A stretch of DNA of 64,000 bases, from the NCBI RefSeq assembly GCF_030817475.1, contig NZ_JAUSZJ010000002.1, positions 1,541,501-1,605,500 of the forward strand, in the 5' to 3' direction. The DNA is from Streptomyces sp. V2I9 (GTDB taxonomy: Bacteria > Actinomycetota > Actinomycetes > Streptomycetales > Streptomycetaceae). This document shows, in pieces, positions 35,943-47,051 of the stretch; position 1 is the stretch's first letter, and the number at the start of each line of letters is the position of its first letter. The notes beneath the pieces were generated by a model. The model saw only the letters and a list, made by a program, of their open reading frames with translations. It ran no database searches and was not told the origin of the DNA. The translations under genes and the position numbers were made by a program.

Positions 35943-37697
35943 GTGCCTCAACTACGCCTCGCACTGAATCAGATCGACTCGACCGTCGGCGACCTCGCCG
36001 GCAACTCCGAGGCGATCGTCCACTGGACCCGGCACGCCGCCGAGCAGGGCGCCCACCTCGTGGCGTTCCCCGAGATGGCGCTGACCGGATACCCCGTCGA
36101 GGACCTGGCCCTGCGGTCGTCCTTCGTCGAGGCCTCACGGCAGGCGCTGCGCGCGCTGGCCGCCCGGCTCGACGCGGAGGGCTTCGGCGAACTGCCGGTC
36201 GTCGTCGGCTACCTGGACCGCTCCGAGCACGCCGCGGCGCGCTACGGGCAGCCCGCCGGTTCCCCGCGCAACGCCGCCGCCGTGCTGCACCGCGGCGGGA
36301 TCGCGCTCAACTTCGCCAAGCACCACCTGCCGAACTACGGGGTCTTCGACGAGTTCCGGTACTTCGTGCCGGGCGACTCGATGCCCGTCGTGCGGGTCCG
36401 GGGCATCGATGTGGCCCTCGCGATCTGCGAGGACCTGTGGCAGGACGGCGGACGCGTCCCGGCCGCCCGGTCCGCCGACGCCGGACTGCTGCTCTCCATC
36501 AACGCCTCGCCGTACGAGCGGGACAAGGACGACACCCGGCTGGAGCTGGTCCGCAAGCGGGCCCGTGAGGCCGGCTGCACCACGGCGTACCTGGCGATGA
36601 TCGGCGGGCAGGACGAGCTGGTCTTCGACGGCGACTCGATCGTCGTCGACCGGGAGGGCGAGGTCATCGCCCGTGCCCCGCAGTTCTCCGAGGGCAGCGT
36701 CATCCTCGACCTGGAGCTGCCCGCCGCGGCCGCCGAGGCGCCGTCCGGCATGGTGGACGACGGGCTGCGCATCGACCACGTGGTGCTCTCCGACCGCCCC
36801 GTGGACGCGTACGAGCCGGAGTTGGCGGGCGGGTACGCGGAGCGGCTGGAGGACGAGGAGGAGATCTACTCCGCACTCGTGGTCGGGCTGCGCGCGTACG
36901 CCGCGAAGAACGGTTTCAGCAGTGTGCTGATCGGGCTCTCCGGCGGGATCGACTCGGCGATCTGCGCGGCCATCGCGTGCGACGCGCTCGGCGCGCAGAA
37001 CGTCTACGGCGTGTCCATGCCGTCGAAGTACTCCTCGGACCACTCCAAGGGCGACGCGGCCGAACTGGCGCGGCGTACCGGCCTCAACTTCCGTACGGTG
37101 TCGATCGCGCCGATGTTCGACGCGTACATGGGGTCGCTGGAGCTCACCGGACTCGCGGAGGAGAACCTCCAGGCCCGGCTGCGCGGCACGACGCTGATGG
37201 CCATCTCCAACCAGGAGGGGCAGATCGTGCTGGCGCCGGGCAACAAGTCCGAGCTGGCGGTCGGCTACTCCACGCTGTACGGGGACGCGGTCGGCGCGTA
37301 CGGGCCGATCAAGGACGTCTACAAGTCGTCGGTGTTCCGGCTGGCGAAGTGGCGCAACCGGGCGGCCGAGGAGCGGGGCCAGGTCCCGCCGATCCCGGAG
37401 GCGTCGATCACCAAGCCGCCGAGCGCGGAGCTGCGGCCGGGGCAGGTCGACACGGACTCGCTGCCGGACTACGAGGTGCTCGACGCGATCCTGGAGCGGT
37501 ACGTGGACCGGGATCAGGGTCTCGACGAGATCGTGGCCGCCGGTTTCGACGCGGAGCTGGTGGCGAAGACGCTGCGGATGGTCGATACGGCGGAGTACAA
37601 GCGGCGGCAGTATCCGCCGGGGACGAAGATCTCGCCGAAGGGGTTCGGGAAGGACCGGCGGCTGCCGATCACGAACCGGTGGCGCGAGTCGTCGTAA
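35943..37697 (+). CDS. nadE: Glutamine-dependent NAD+ synthetase
   Basis: A 584-residue two-domain enzyme. The N-terminal nitrilase-type glutaminase has the triad E44 (FPEMALTGYP), K126 and C162 (ICEDLW). The C-terminal N-type ATP pyrophosphatase domain has SGGIDS (333-338). It amidates nicotinic acid adenine dinucleotide to NAD+ using glutamine. The start is a GTG placed by a -10 hexamer 7 nt upstream. It converges on the MFS gene with only 11 bp between the stops. Confidence 0.94.
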   Translation: MPQLRLALNQIDSTVGDLAGNSEAIVHWTRHAAEQGAHLVAFPEMALTGYPVEDLALRSSFVEASRQALRALAARLDAEGFGELPVVVGYLDRSEHAAARYGQPAGSPRNAAAVLHRGGIALNFAKHHLPNYGVFDEFRYFVPGDSMPVVRVRGIDVALAICEDLWQDGGRVPAARSADAGLLLSINASPYERDKDDTRLELVRKRAREAGCTTAYLAMIGGQDELVFDGDSIVVDREGEVIARAPQFSEGSVILDLELPAAAAEAPSGMVDDGLRIDHVVLSDRPVDAYEPELAGGYAERLEDEEEIYSALVVGLRAYAAKNGFSSVLIGLSGGIDSAICAAIACDALGAQNVYGVSMPSKYSSDHSKGDAAELARRTGLNFRTVSIAPMFDAYMGSLELTGLAEENLQARLRGTTLMAISNQEGQIVLAPGNKSELAVGYSTLYGDAVGAYGPIKDVYKSSVFRLAKWRNRAAEERGQVPPIPEASITKPPSAELRPGQVDTDSLPDYEVLDAILERYVDRDQGLDEIVAAGFDAELVAKTLRMVDTAEYKRRQYPPGTKISPKGFGKDRRLPITNRWRESS

Positions 37698-37708
37698 CGG
37701 GTGGGCGG

Positions 37709-38932
37709 TCACGGACGGACAGCGTCGGTGGCCGCCTTCTCCTCGCACGCCGGACGGGCCGCTCGGGCCACCACACAGGATTCCTGCCCCTGCCCCCGGT
37801 CCAGCCGGCCCGCCGTGGCCGCGATCGCCAGGCCGGTCACCGCCAGCACCGCGCCCACCGGGGCCGGGGACGTCCAGCCCCAGCCGGCCGCGATGGCCGC
37901 TCCGCCCAGCCAGGCGCCGCCCGCGTTGGCCAGGTTGAAGGCCGAGTGGTTGGAGGCGGAGGCCAGGGTCGGGGCATCCTTCGCCTTGTTCATGACCAGC
38001 ATCTGGAGCGGGGTCGTCGTCATGAACCCCACCGCTCCCAGCAGCACCACCATCACCAGCGCCACCCCCTTCACGTGCACCGTGAAGGGGAACACCGCGA
38101 GGACCACCGCGAGCGCGCCGAGCGATCCGTAGAGGGTCGGGCGCAGTGCCCGGTCCGTGAGGGGGCCCGCCGCCAGGGCGCCCAGGGTCATGCCGATGCC
38201 GAAGAGGGCCAGGACCAGGGTGACGGAGGACTCGCCGAAGCCCATCGCCTTCGTCGTCATGGCCGAGAGGTACGCGTACACCGCGAAGACGCCGGCGAAG
38301 CCGAAGACCGCGGTGAGGAGGCCGAGAACCACCTGGCGGTCGCCGAGGGCGCGCACTTCTCGGCGGACGTCCTGGTGCGCCTCGACCGGGATGGGGGGCA
38401 CCAGGCGGGCGAGGGCCGCCATCGCGGCCAGACCGATCGCCGCGACCACGAGGAAGGTGGCCCGCCAGCCAAGGTGCTGGCCGAGGAGGGTGGCGGCGGG
38501 GACGCCGACGATGTTGGCGACGGTCAGGCCGAGGAACATCGTCGCTACGGCCCGCGCCTGACGGCCCTCGGTGACCAGCCGGGCGGCGACGACCGCGCCG
38601 ACGCCGAAGAACGCGCCGTGCGGCAGACCGGCGAGGAGGCGGCCCGCGATCAGCCAGCCGAAGTCCGGGGCGAGCGCGGAGGCCAGGTTGCCCACGGTGA
38701 AGAGGGCCATGAGGAGCAGCAGCATCTTCTTGCGCGGGATGCGGGAGCCGAGGCCGGTGAGCAGGGGCGCGCCCAGGACGACGCCGATCGCGTACGCCGA
38801 CACGAGGTATCCGGCGGTGGGCACGGACGTGTCCAGGTCGTCCGCCACGTCGGGGAGCAGCCCCATCATGACGAACTCCGTCGTGCCTATGCCGAAGGCG
38901 CTCACGGCCAGGGCGAGGAGGGCCAGAGGCAT
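37709..38932 (-). CDS. MFS transporter, DHA1/AraJ-like
   Basis: A 407-residue permease with 12 predicted membrane helices, opening MPLALLALAVSAFGIGTTEF as in AraJ/arabinose-efflux-type proteins, with the loop-2 motif GSRIPRKKML. It probably exports a sugar, drug or metabolite. An ATG at 38956 would add eight residues; I prefer the inner ATG because homologues begin there and AAAGG precedes it. Confidence 0.85.
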   Translation of the reverse strand: MPLALLALAVSAFGIGTTEFVMMGLLPDVADDLDTSVPTAGYLVSAYAIGVVLGAPLLTGLGSRIPRKKMLLLLMALFTVGNLASALAPDFGWLIAGRLLAGLPHGAFFGVGAVVAARLVTEGRQARAVATMFLGLTVANIVGVPAATLLGQHLGWRATFLVVAAIGLAAMAALARLVPPIPVEAHQDVRREVRALGDRQVVLGLLTAVFGFAGVFAVYAYLSAMTTKAMGFGESSVTLVLALFGIGMTLGALAAGPLTDRALRPTLYGSLGALAVVLAVFPFTVHVKGVALVMVVLLGAVGFMTTTPLQMLVMNKAKDAPTLASASNHSAFNLANAGGAWLGGAAIAAGWGWTSPAPVGAVLAVTGLAIAATAGRLDRGQGQESCVVARAARPACEEKAATDAVRP

Positions 38933-39094
38933 GGAGAAGGGGCCTTTCGCGGTCATGCGCGGTTCAGGGGCAGAACGAAGAACCGCCGCCTCGGAGGGAC
39001 GCCGGGCGACGGCTGGGCCTTCGTTATGTATTCGACTGAAACAAATTGTCGCAGAGGATGTGTGCCGCGCGGTGAACGGCGGGTTGCGCGTGCG

Positions 39095-39172
39095 CGGTCG
39101 CCGTCACGGCTCCGGGCGGGACGCGGTGGCCGTCACAGCTCCGGGCCGGACGCGATCGCCGTCACAGCCGCA
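39095..39172 (-). repeat. 29-bp tandem repeat (2.6 copies) overlapping a stop codon
   Basis: Two 29-bp units (39095-39123 and 39124-39152, three mismatches) and a partial third (39153-39172) are adjacent. On the minus strand each unit begins with TGTGACGGC or CGTGACGGC, so each repeats the TGA that ends the phosphatase-family gene at 39162. Confidence 0.8.
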
Positions 39173-40187
39173 CGCGCGCCGCGATCGGGAGGTGGTCGCT
39201 GTCGGTCGCCGCCAGGGTCCAGGACGCCTTCGGCTCGACGCCCTTGACCATGATCTGGTCGATCCGGGCCATCGGGAACGAGGCGGGCCAGCTGAAGCCG
39301 AACCCGTCGCCCGCCGCGCCCTGGGTGGACCGCATCTGCGCGGTGACCGCGTTCAGCGAGCGGTCGTTCATGGTGCCGTTGAGGTCCCCGAGCAGGATGA
39401 CGCGCTCCACCCGTTCGTGACCGATGGCCTCGCCGAGCGCGTCGACGCTGTCGTCGCGCTGGTTGGCGGTGAACCCGGCCCGAAGCTTCACCCGGACGGA
39501 CGGGAGGTGGGCGACGTACACCGCGACCTCGCCCTCGGGCGTCGTGACCGTGGAACGCATCGCCCGCGTCCAGCCCATCTTGATGTCCACGGGCCTGGTG
39601 TCGGCCAGCGGGTACTTGCTCCACAGGCCCACGGTGCCCTGGACCGCGTGGTACGGGTAGCGGCCGGCCAGCGACTTCTCGTACGTGGAGACCTGCCGGC
39701 CCGGAAGTTCCTGGAGGGCCACGACGTCCGCCCCGGAGCCGGCGACCTGCTGGGCGGTGCCCGCGGGATCGGGGTTGCCGGCGTTGACGTTGTGGGTGGC
39801 GACGGTGAGGTCGCCGCCGGAGCCGGACTTGTCGGTGATCAGGCCGCCGAACATGTTGAGCCAGACCACGACGGGCAGCAGCAGCGCCACCAGGGCGGTC
39901 GCGGAGCGCCTCACCAGGGCCAGGACCAGCAGGACGGGGATGAGGAGCGCGACCCACGGCAGGAACGTCTCGACGAGGCTGCCGAGGTTGCCGAGGCGGT
40001 TGGGGACCCGCGCGTGGACGCCCATCAGCAGGGTCAGCAGGACCGAGCAGAGGGCGAGCACGATGCCGCGCCGCCAGATGCCCCGGTCGTTCCTCAGGCG
40101 CTGCCCCAGGGCCCGGAAGCGTGAATCGCGGGCCTCGGGCTGCTCCGCGCTGCCGTTGTCCGTGTCCGCTCCGTACGCCTGCACCAT
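39162..40187 (-). CDS. Membrane-anchored endonuclease/exonuclease/phosphatase family protein
   Basis: A 341-residue protein. Three predicted membrane helices lie in the first 120 residues (RGIVLALCSVLLTLLMGV, the ETFLPWVALLIPVLLVLALV stretch, ALVALLLPVVVWLNMF). The C-terminal EEP domain has THNVNAGN, LQELPG, LLGDLNGTMND and SDHLPI, the metal and catalytic residues of DNase I-like phosphodiesterases. The catalytic domain should face outwards. The ATG at 40187 has GAGGA upstream. Confidence 0.85.
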   Translation of the reverse strand: MVQAYGADTDNGSAEQPEARDSRFRALGQRLRNDRGIWRRGIVLALCSVLLTLLMGVHARVPNRLGNLGSLVETFLPWVALLIPVLLVLALVRRSATALVALLLPVVVWLNMFGGLITDKSGSGGDLTVATHNVNAGNPDPAGTAQQVAGSGADVVALQELPGRQVSTYEKSLAGRYPYHAVQGTVGLWSKYPLADTRPVDIKMGWTRAMRSTVTTPEGEVAVYVAHLPSVRVKLRAGFTANQRDDSVDALGEAIGHERVERVILLGDLNGTMNDRSLNAVTAQMRSTQGAAGDGFGFSWPASFPMARIDQIMVKGVEPKASWTLAATDSDHLPIAARVRL

Positions 40188-40545
40188 CGCGCTTGTCCTC
40201 ACTGCCTTGCCCTGCACATCGCCGCGTTCCCGACCCTAGGCGATGAGGGGCGCCCTTCCCGCCGCCGACCCCGCCCGCAGGCCCGTCGGCCTGTCGGCCG
40301 ACCGGACCGCCGGATGCCCGACGACGCGTACGGAAGGCAGGACGACCGGGACGGGACCGGGGGTTCCGGGCCGGGGCGGGGCACACGGCCTTGTGACAGA
40401 ACGAGCACACTCGGGCACGGCGATTCCTCCGGCGGCCCGGCCCTGTGTGCGGGCCCACTTCACGGGGGGCGGGGCGGGATGCCACCATGGAAGGGATCCG
40501 GGGACGCCGTCAGGGCGCCTCGAGATGACGAAGGAGCCACCGGCC
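40188..40545. other. Divergent spacer between the phosphatase-family gene and panB
   Basis: 358 bp with no supported gene. It holds two promoter regions that I cannot place precisely and a short 7-bp stem with a 4-nt loop (GTCGGCC-TGTC-GGCCGAC, 40285-40302). Confidence 0.5.
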
Positions 40546-41433
40546 ATGTCGCTTCAGGCTGCACGCAATCAGAACCAGTCCTCCCCCGCGGGTCCGTCCG
40601 CCGACAGCAGCAAGGCGCTGTACGGAGGGAAGTCCACCCGCCGCATCACCGTCCACGACATCGCCGCCGCCACCGAGCGCGGCGAGAAGTGGCCCATGCT
40701 CACCGCCTACGACGCGATGACCGCGTCCGTCTTCGACGAGGCCGGTATCCCGGTCATGCTCGTCGGGGACTCGATGGGCAACTGCCACCTCGGCTACGAG
40801 ACCACCGTGCCGGTCACCATGGACGAGATCGCCATGCTGTCCGCTGCCGTCGTACGCGGCACCAAGCGCGCCCTCATCGTCGGCGACCTGCCCTTCGGCT
40901 CGTACCAGGAGGGCTCCGTCCAGGCGCTGCGCAACGCCACCCGGCTGATCAAGGAATCGGGCGTCGGCGCGGTCAAGCTGGAGGGCGGCGAGCGGTCCCA
41001 CGAACAGATCCGGCTGCTCGTCGAGTCCGGCATCCCGGTCATGGGCCACATCGGCCTGACCCCGCAGTCCGTCAACGCGATGGGCTACCGGGTCCAGGGC
41101 CGTGGCGAGGAAGCCGCCCAGCAGCTGCTGCGCGACGCCAAGGCCGTGCAGGACGCGGGCGCGTTCGCCGTCGTGCTGGAGCTGGTCCCCGCCGAGCTGG
41201 CCGCCGAGGTCACCCGTACGCTGCACATCCCGACCGTCGGCATCGGGGCCGGGTCCGCGACCGACGCGCAGGTGCTGGTCTACACGGACATGGTCGGGCT
41301 GACCGGCGGCAAGGTGCCGCGCTTCACCAAGCAGTACGCGAATCTGCGCCAGGTGCTCGGCGACGCGGCGAAGGAGTTCGCGGACGAGGTCGTCGGGGGC
41401 TCGTTCCCGGCGGCGGAGCACACCTTCCACTGA
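40546..41433 (+). CDS. panB: 3-methyl-2-oxobutanoate hydroxymethyltransferase
   Basis: A 295-residue PanB with the usual motifs: MLTAYDAMTASVFDEAG, LVGDSMGNCHLGY, LPFGSY, VKLEGG and MGHIGLTPQS. It transfers a hydroxymethyl group from methylene-tetrahydrofolate to alpha-ketoisovalerate in pantothenate synthesis. The ATG at 40546 follows AAGGAG by 10 nt; an ATG at 40525 is the alternative. The N-terminal 25 residues are a low-complexity Ser/Gln extension. Confidence 0.94.
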   Translation: MSLQAARNQNQSSPAGPSADSSKALYGGKSTRRITVHDIAAATERGEKWPMLTAYDAMTASVFDEAGIPVMLVGDSMGNCHLGYETTVPVTMDEIAMLSAAVVRGTKRALIVGDLPFGSYQEGSVQALRNATRLIKESGVGAVKLEGGERSHEQIRLLVESGIPVMGHIGLTPQSVNAMGYRVQGRGEEAAQQLLRDAKAVQDAGAFAVVLELVPAELAAEVTRTLHIPTVGIGAGSATDAQVLVYTDMVGLTGGKVPRFTKQYANLRQVLGDAAKEFADEVVGGSFPAAEHTFH

Positions 41434-41593
41434 GCCGCGGCCTCCCCCGGCCCCCGGCCCGAACGGCTTCCGGGTGCCGGCGGGACCGGGTGTCGGCCCC
41501 GGCCGAGTCGTGGTCTCCGCCGCATCACGGCACCGCCCGCGCGGGGCTCCGGGGCGTCCGGCGCAGACCCGCTCCCACCAGCCATTTCCCGCA

Positions 41594-41670
41594 CCACCGA
41601 CAGCCCGCCGACATCCCCCATCGGCGGGCTGTCGCACGTCCGGAGCCCCTGTCGGCGGGCTGTCGGTGGT
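41594..41670 (+). terminator. Nested inverted repeats between panB and the ABC exporter
   Basis: ACCACCGACAGCCCGCCGA (41594-41612) is perfectly complementary over 19 bp to 41652-41670. Its inner 13 bases can instead pair with 41622-41634 across a 9-nt loop. One form can terminate panB transcripts; the two are mutually exclusive. Confidence 0.65.
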
Positions 41671-41683
41671 CTGTCGGCGGGCG
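41622..41683 (+). repeat. Three direct copies of a TCGGCGGGC(TGTC) motif
   Basis: TCGGCGGGCTGTC occurs at 41622 and 41652 (the second extended by GGTGGT), and TCGGCGGGCGCTGG at about 41673. The last copy ends some 15 nt before the exporter ATPase start. Confidence 0.6.
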
Positions 41684-41700
41684 CTGGTCTGCTGGTGGAC

Positions 41701-42710
<1,010 letters not shown>

Positions 42711-42714
<4 letters not shown>

Positions 42715-43568
42715 GCACCATGACACTGCCCCCCGCCCCGGCCGGGTCCGCGGGCACCGCACCGGTCAGGCCGGTGGCCGAGGAGGGCCGGATCGGGCTG
42801 CGGTCCCACCTCCGGCACATCGGGGCCCTGGCGCGGCGCAATCTGCTCCAGATCAAGAAGGACCCGGAGTCGATGTTCGACGTCCTTCTGATGCCGATCA
42901 TCTTCACGCTGCTGTTCGTGTACGTCTTCGGCGGCTCGGTCGGCGGCAGCCTCGGCGGGGACCGGCAGGACTACCTGAACTACCTGGTGCCGGGGTTGAT
43001 GGCGATGATGGGCATGAACATCGCCATGGCGGTGGGCACCGGCGTCAACGACGACTTCCGCAAGGGCGTCATGGACCGCTTCCGGACGATGCCGATCGCC
43101 CGTTCCTCGGTGCTCATCGCCAAGATCGTGGTCGAGCTGGGCCGGATGATGGTCGCCATCGCCATCCTGCTCGCGATGGGCTTCGCCCTCGGCATGACCC
43201 TGGGCACGTCGGTGCTCGGCATGCTGGGGGCTGTGGCCCTGTCGGCGGTGTTCGGCGCCTCCATCATGTGGATCTTCATCGTGCTCGGGCTGGCCATGAA
43301 GACGGCCCAGGCGGTCCAGGGGATGGGAATGCTGGTGCTGATGCCCCTCCAGTTCGGGTCCTCCATCTTCGCCCCGCCGACGACCATGCCGGGCTGGCTC
43401 CGGACGTTCACCGACTACAACCCGCTGTCCAACCTCGCGGACGCGGTACGCGGCCTGATGATGGGCGGCCCGGTCGCGGACTCCGTCTGGGTGACGCTCG
43501 CCTGGGCCGCCGCGATCACGCTGGCGATGGCGCCGCTGGCCGTGTCCACGTTCCGCCGGAAGGCATGA
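42711..43568 (+). CDS. ABC-2 type exporter permease, DrrB type
   Basis: A 285-residue membrane protein with six predicted helices and the ABC-2 permease fold (RRNLLQIKKDPESMFDVLLMP, then a C-terminal DYNPLSNLADAVRGLMMG segment). The ATG overlaps the ATPase stop as ATGA. With the ATPase it forms a DrrAB-like exporter. It converges on the SARP regulator gene with a 69-bp gap. Confidence 0.9.
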
Positions 43569-43637
43569 GCGCGGGGATGCCGCGCCGGAACGTACAGGGC
43601 GCCGGACGGGGCGCCGGAGCGTGCGCCCCGCCGGGCG

Positions 43638-46600
43638 TCACTGCGGCGGGTGCGCCCGCCGGTACGTCTCCGCCAGGGCGGTGGCCTCGTCGAGGGTGAG
43701 GCCACCGCCCTGTTCGTAGGCCGCCGTGTACGCCTCGTCGTCGAGCCGGTCCCGGACGGCCTGCTCGGTGAGCTCCAGGTTGCGCCGCTCCATCACCGTC
43801 GGCACGTGCCCCTGCGGCAGCAGCGTCTCCTGGAACCCCAGCAGCCGGGCGGCGTCCCGCGCCGCGTCGGCGCCGCGGAACCCGGCGAGCGCCCGCGCCA
43901 CAGCGGTCAGATGGGCCGACGGCATCTGCGGGGCCACCATCATCGACAGCGGCTCCCGCGCGCTCTCCAGCGCGGTCAGCGCGTTGGAGAGCGCGGAGGC
44001 GTGGTCGCCGTCGAGGTTGTCCAGCCAGGCCAGCACGCCGTGGACGAACCCGCCGAAGATGGCGACATCACGATCCTTGAAGTCCTCCCGGACCAGCTGG
44101 GCCTGCTGCCGGGCCTCGCCCACCCGCCCCTGGAGCCCGAGGACGAGCGCCAGGTGCATCCGGGCCATCGGCGTCGCCTCATGGCCCGACAGCCGGCCGT
44201 TGGTGACGTCACGCAGGATGGCCTCGGCCTCCGGGAGCCGTTCGAGCTCGATGAGGGATCCGGCGTACCGGGCCCGCAACAGCGCCGCCTGGCTCTGGGC
44301 GCCGATCTTCCGCGCGTACTCCACGGCCTCCCGGTAGTCGTCCAGGGCCGCCGCGAAGTCACCGGCCCGCTCGTTGGCCTCGCCCCGCGCGGAGAGCGCC
44401 TCGGCGGCGCCCCAGTCGTCGCCGAGCCGGGTGTAGATCGCAAGGCTCTCGTCGGCGTCGGCGCGCGCGTCCGCCACCCGCTCGGGGCTGTTGGACGAGA
44501 TGTTGGCGCGGGTGTGGAGGGCGTTGCCCAGCTCCCACTCGCCGCCGTGCACCCGCGAGGCCCGGACCGTCTCATCGAGCACCGTGTACAGCCGGTCCTC
44601 GTCACCGGTGAGCATGATCGCGAACAGCCACAGCATGCCGGGCAGACGGCAGGTCTGCGGCATGCCGGGCCGGTAGGTGTCCGCGACGATCCGCAGGCGC
44701 GCCTTGCCCTCCGGGCTCGACCAGGCGCTGATCGCGTGGTCCGCACCGGCCAGCTGGAGCAGGGCGACCCCGCGCCGGGCCTCCGCGAGCTGTTCGTCGT
44801 CCATCGGCGGCGGCCGGTCGATGGGCCGCTCCGGGAGCGACGGGACCGGGCTGCCGGGTGCGGCGAAGGGGTCGGGGCCGAGCGCCGACACGGACGCGCT
44901 CCACTGGCCGGCGTCCGAGCGCAGGTCCCGCAGCATCCAGTACCAGGCCAACGACAGCACGATGACCAGCGCCTCGTGCTCGTCCCTGACGGTGACGGCG
45001 TGGCGGAGCGCGGTGCGGAGGTTCTCGTACTCGCGCTGGAGGGCCGCGATGGCCTCGCGCTGTCCGGCGCCGCGCACCTTCGGCCCGGTGGTCCTGGCCA
45101 GTTCCCGGTAGTGGGTCAGATGGCGGCGCGCGACCGCGTCCCGTTCGGCGGCCTCCTCCAGCCGCTCGGCGGCGTACTCGCCGACCGTCTCCAGCAACCG
45201 GTAGCGCATCTCGCCGTCCCCGCCGGGCGCGGCGACCACGAGCGACTTGTCGACGAGGGAGCCGAGCAGGGCGGCCACGTCCAGGGGGTCCACGGTGACG
45301 CCGTCGGCCGGTTCCGGGAGGGCGCAGACCTCTTCGGCAGCGGCCAGCGAGCAGCCTCCGGCGAAGACGGAGAGCCGGCGCAGGACGGCGCGTTCGGCGG
45401 CGTCCAGCAGGTCCCAGGACCAGTCGACGACGGCACGCAGGGTCTGCTGGCGCGGCAGCACGGTGCGGCTGCCGCTGGTGAGGAGGCGGAAACGGTCGTC
45501 GAGCCGGTCGGCGATCTGGCGGGGGGTGAGCATCCGCAGCCGGGCGGCGGCGAGTTCGATGGCGAGCGGCAGCCCGTCGAGCCGGCGGCAGATCTCGGCG
45601 CAGGCGGCGGCGGTCGTCTCGTCCGCGTCGGTACGGAAGCCGGGCCGGGCCGCCGCCCCGCGCTCGGCGAGCAGCCGCAGCGCCATCGGGTCGGGCAGCG
45701 GGTCGACGGGGTGCACCGACTCCCCCGGTACGCCCAGTGGTTCGCGGCTGGTGGCGAGGACGGTCAGCTGCGGGCACCGGGAGAGCAGGTGGTCGGCCAG
45801 CGTCGCCGCCGCCCCGATGACGTGCTCGCAGTTGTCCAGCAGGAGCAGCATCCGACGCGGCGCGCAGTGCTCGGTGAGCCGTACGAGGGGGTCGGCGGCG
45901 GTGCGGTCGCCGGCCCGCAACTCCTCGGCCCCGGCGCCGCGCAACACGGTCTCGCGGGCGCCGAGTGCGGTCAGGACGGCCTCGGGCACGGTGTCCGGGT
46001 CGTCGACGGGGGCCAGTTCGGCCAGCCAGACGCCGTCGGGCCACGCTTCGGCGGCGGCTTCGGCGGCCTCCTGGGACAGCCGGGTCTTGCCCGCGCCACC
46101 GGGTCCGAGCAGGGTGACGAGCCGGGAGCGGCCGAGGTCCTCGCGCAGGGCGGCGATGTCGGAGTCCCGCCCGACGAAGCTGGTCAGCCGGGCCCGGAGG
46201 TTGCCGGGCGCGGGAGGAGGCGTGAGCGCGGAGGCCGGGGCGGCCGGGGAGGCGACCGGAGCAGGTGGGGCGGCCGGAGCAGGCGGGGCGGCCGGCTCCC
46301 GGTGGAGCGGTGTTCCCCGGCCGGGCGGCGTTTCCTGGTGCAGCAGTTCGGCGTGCAGGGAGCGCAGGGCCGGGCCGGGGGAGGTGCCGAGCCGGTCGTC
46401 GAGCAGGGTGCGCACCTCCTCGTACGCGGCCAGCGCCTCGGCCGGGCGTCCGGCGTCCCGCAGGGCCCGGATGCGCAGCGCCTGGAACGGTTCGTCGAGC
46501 GGATGGGTGTCGCAGAGCACGGCCAGCTCCGGCAGCGCCTCCCCCGGCCTGCCGAGGGCGAGGAGGGCCCCGAGCGCGGCCCGCCGCGCGTCGAGCCGGC

Positions 46601-47051
46601 GGGTCTCCCAGCGGGACGCGGTGGCCGCCCGGTCGGGCAGGTCGGCGAGGACGGGCCCGGTCCACAGGGCCAGCGCCCTCCCCAGGACCGCGAGGGCCAG
46701 GTCCGCGTCACCGTCCTCCAGGGCCCGGCTCCCCTCCCCCGCCAGCCGCTCGAACCGGTACAGGTCCACGTCGTCCGGCGCGGCGGCGAGCCGGTAGCCG
46801 CCCTCCGCGGACTCGACCGCCCCGTGGCCCAGGGCGCGCCGCAGCCGCCCGACGAGGGCCTGGAGCGCACCGGCCGCGTCGGCGGGCGGGTCTCCGTCCC
46901 ACACCTCGTCGACGAGGGTCCCGGCCGGTACGGTCCGGCCGGGGCGCAGGGCGAGGACGGTGAGCAGGGCGCGCAGCCGTGCCCCGCCGAGGGCCACGGC
47001 CGTGCCGTCGTCGCGGAGTGCGCGGGTGGTGCCGAGGACGCAGTAGTGCAC
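43638..47051 (-). CDS. SARP-family transcriptional regulator with ATPase and TPR domains (AfsR-like)
   Basis: A 1137-residue regulator. Domains in order: OmpR-like winged helix (about 1-90, LGGARLRALLTVLALRPG), bacterial transcriptional activator domain (about 95-245), a Pro/Ala linker, NB-ARC ATPase from about 290 (LLGPGGAGKTRL, LLLLDNCEHV) and C-terminal TPR-like helices from about 700. It resembles AfsR-type activators of secondary metabolism. GTG at 47051 is chosen because the domain begins at once and GACAAT lies 6 nt upstream. No biosynthetic cluster is adjacent; the exporter at 41.7-43.6 kb converges on it. Confidence 0.88.
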   Translation of the reverse strand: MHYCVLGTTRALRDDGTAVALGGARLRALLTVLALRPGRTVPAGTLVDEVWDGDPPADAAGALQALVGRLRRALGHGAVESAEGGYRLAAAPDDVDLYRFERLAGEGSRALEDGDADLALAVLGRALALWTGPVLADLPDRAATASRWETRRLDARRAALGALLALGRPGEALPELAVLCDTHPLDEPFQALRIRALRDAGRPAEALAAYEEVRTLLDDRLGTSPGPALRSLHAELLHQETPPGRGTPLHREPAAPPAPAAPPAPVASPAAPASALTPPPAPGNLRARLTSFVGRDSDIAALREDLGRSRLVTLLGPGGAGKTRLSQEAAEAAAEAWPDGVWLAELAPVDDPDTVPEAVLTALGARETVLRGAGAEELRAGDRTAADPLVRLTEHCAPRRMLLLLDNCEHVIGAAATLADHLLSRCPQLTVLATSREPLGVPGESVHPVDPLPDPMALRLLAERGAAARPGFRTDADETTAAACAEICRRLDGLPLAIELAAARLRMLTPRQIADRLDDRFRLLTSGSRTVLPRQQTLRAVVDWSWDLLDAAERAVLRRLSVFAGGCSLAAAEEVCALPEPADGVTVDPLDVAALLGSLVDKSLVVAAPGGDGEMRYRLLETVGEYAAERLEEAAERDAVARRHLTHYRELARTTGPKVRGAGQREAIAALQREYENLRTALRHAVTVRDEHEALVIVLSLAWYWMLRDLRSDAGQWSASVSALGPDPFAAPGSPVPSLPERPIDRPPPMDDEQLAEARRGVALLQLAGADHAISAWSSPEGKARLRIVADTYRPGMPQTCRLPGMLWLFAIMLTGDEDRLYTVLDETVRASRVHGGEWELGNALHTRANISSNSPERVADARADADESLAIYTRLGDDWGAAEALSARGEANERAGDFAAALDDYREAVEYARKIGAQSQAALLRARYAGSLIELERLPEAEAILRDVTNGRLSGHEATPMARMHLALVLGLQGRVGEARQQAQLVREDFKDRDVAIFGGFVHGVLAWLDNLDGDHASALSNALTALESAREPLSMMVAPQMPSAHLTAVARALAGFRGADAARDAARLLGFQETLLPQGHVPTVMERRNLELTEQAVRDRLDDEAYTAAYEQGGGLTLDEATALAETYRRAHPPQ

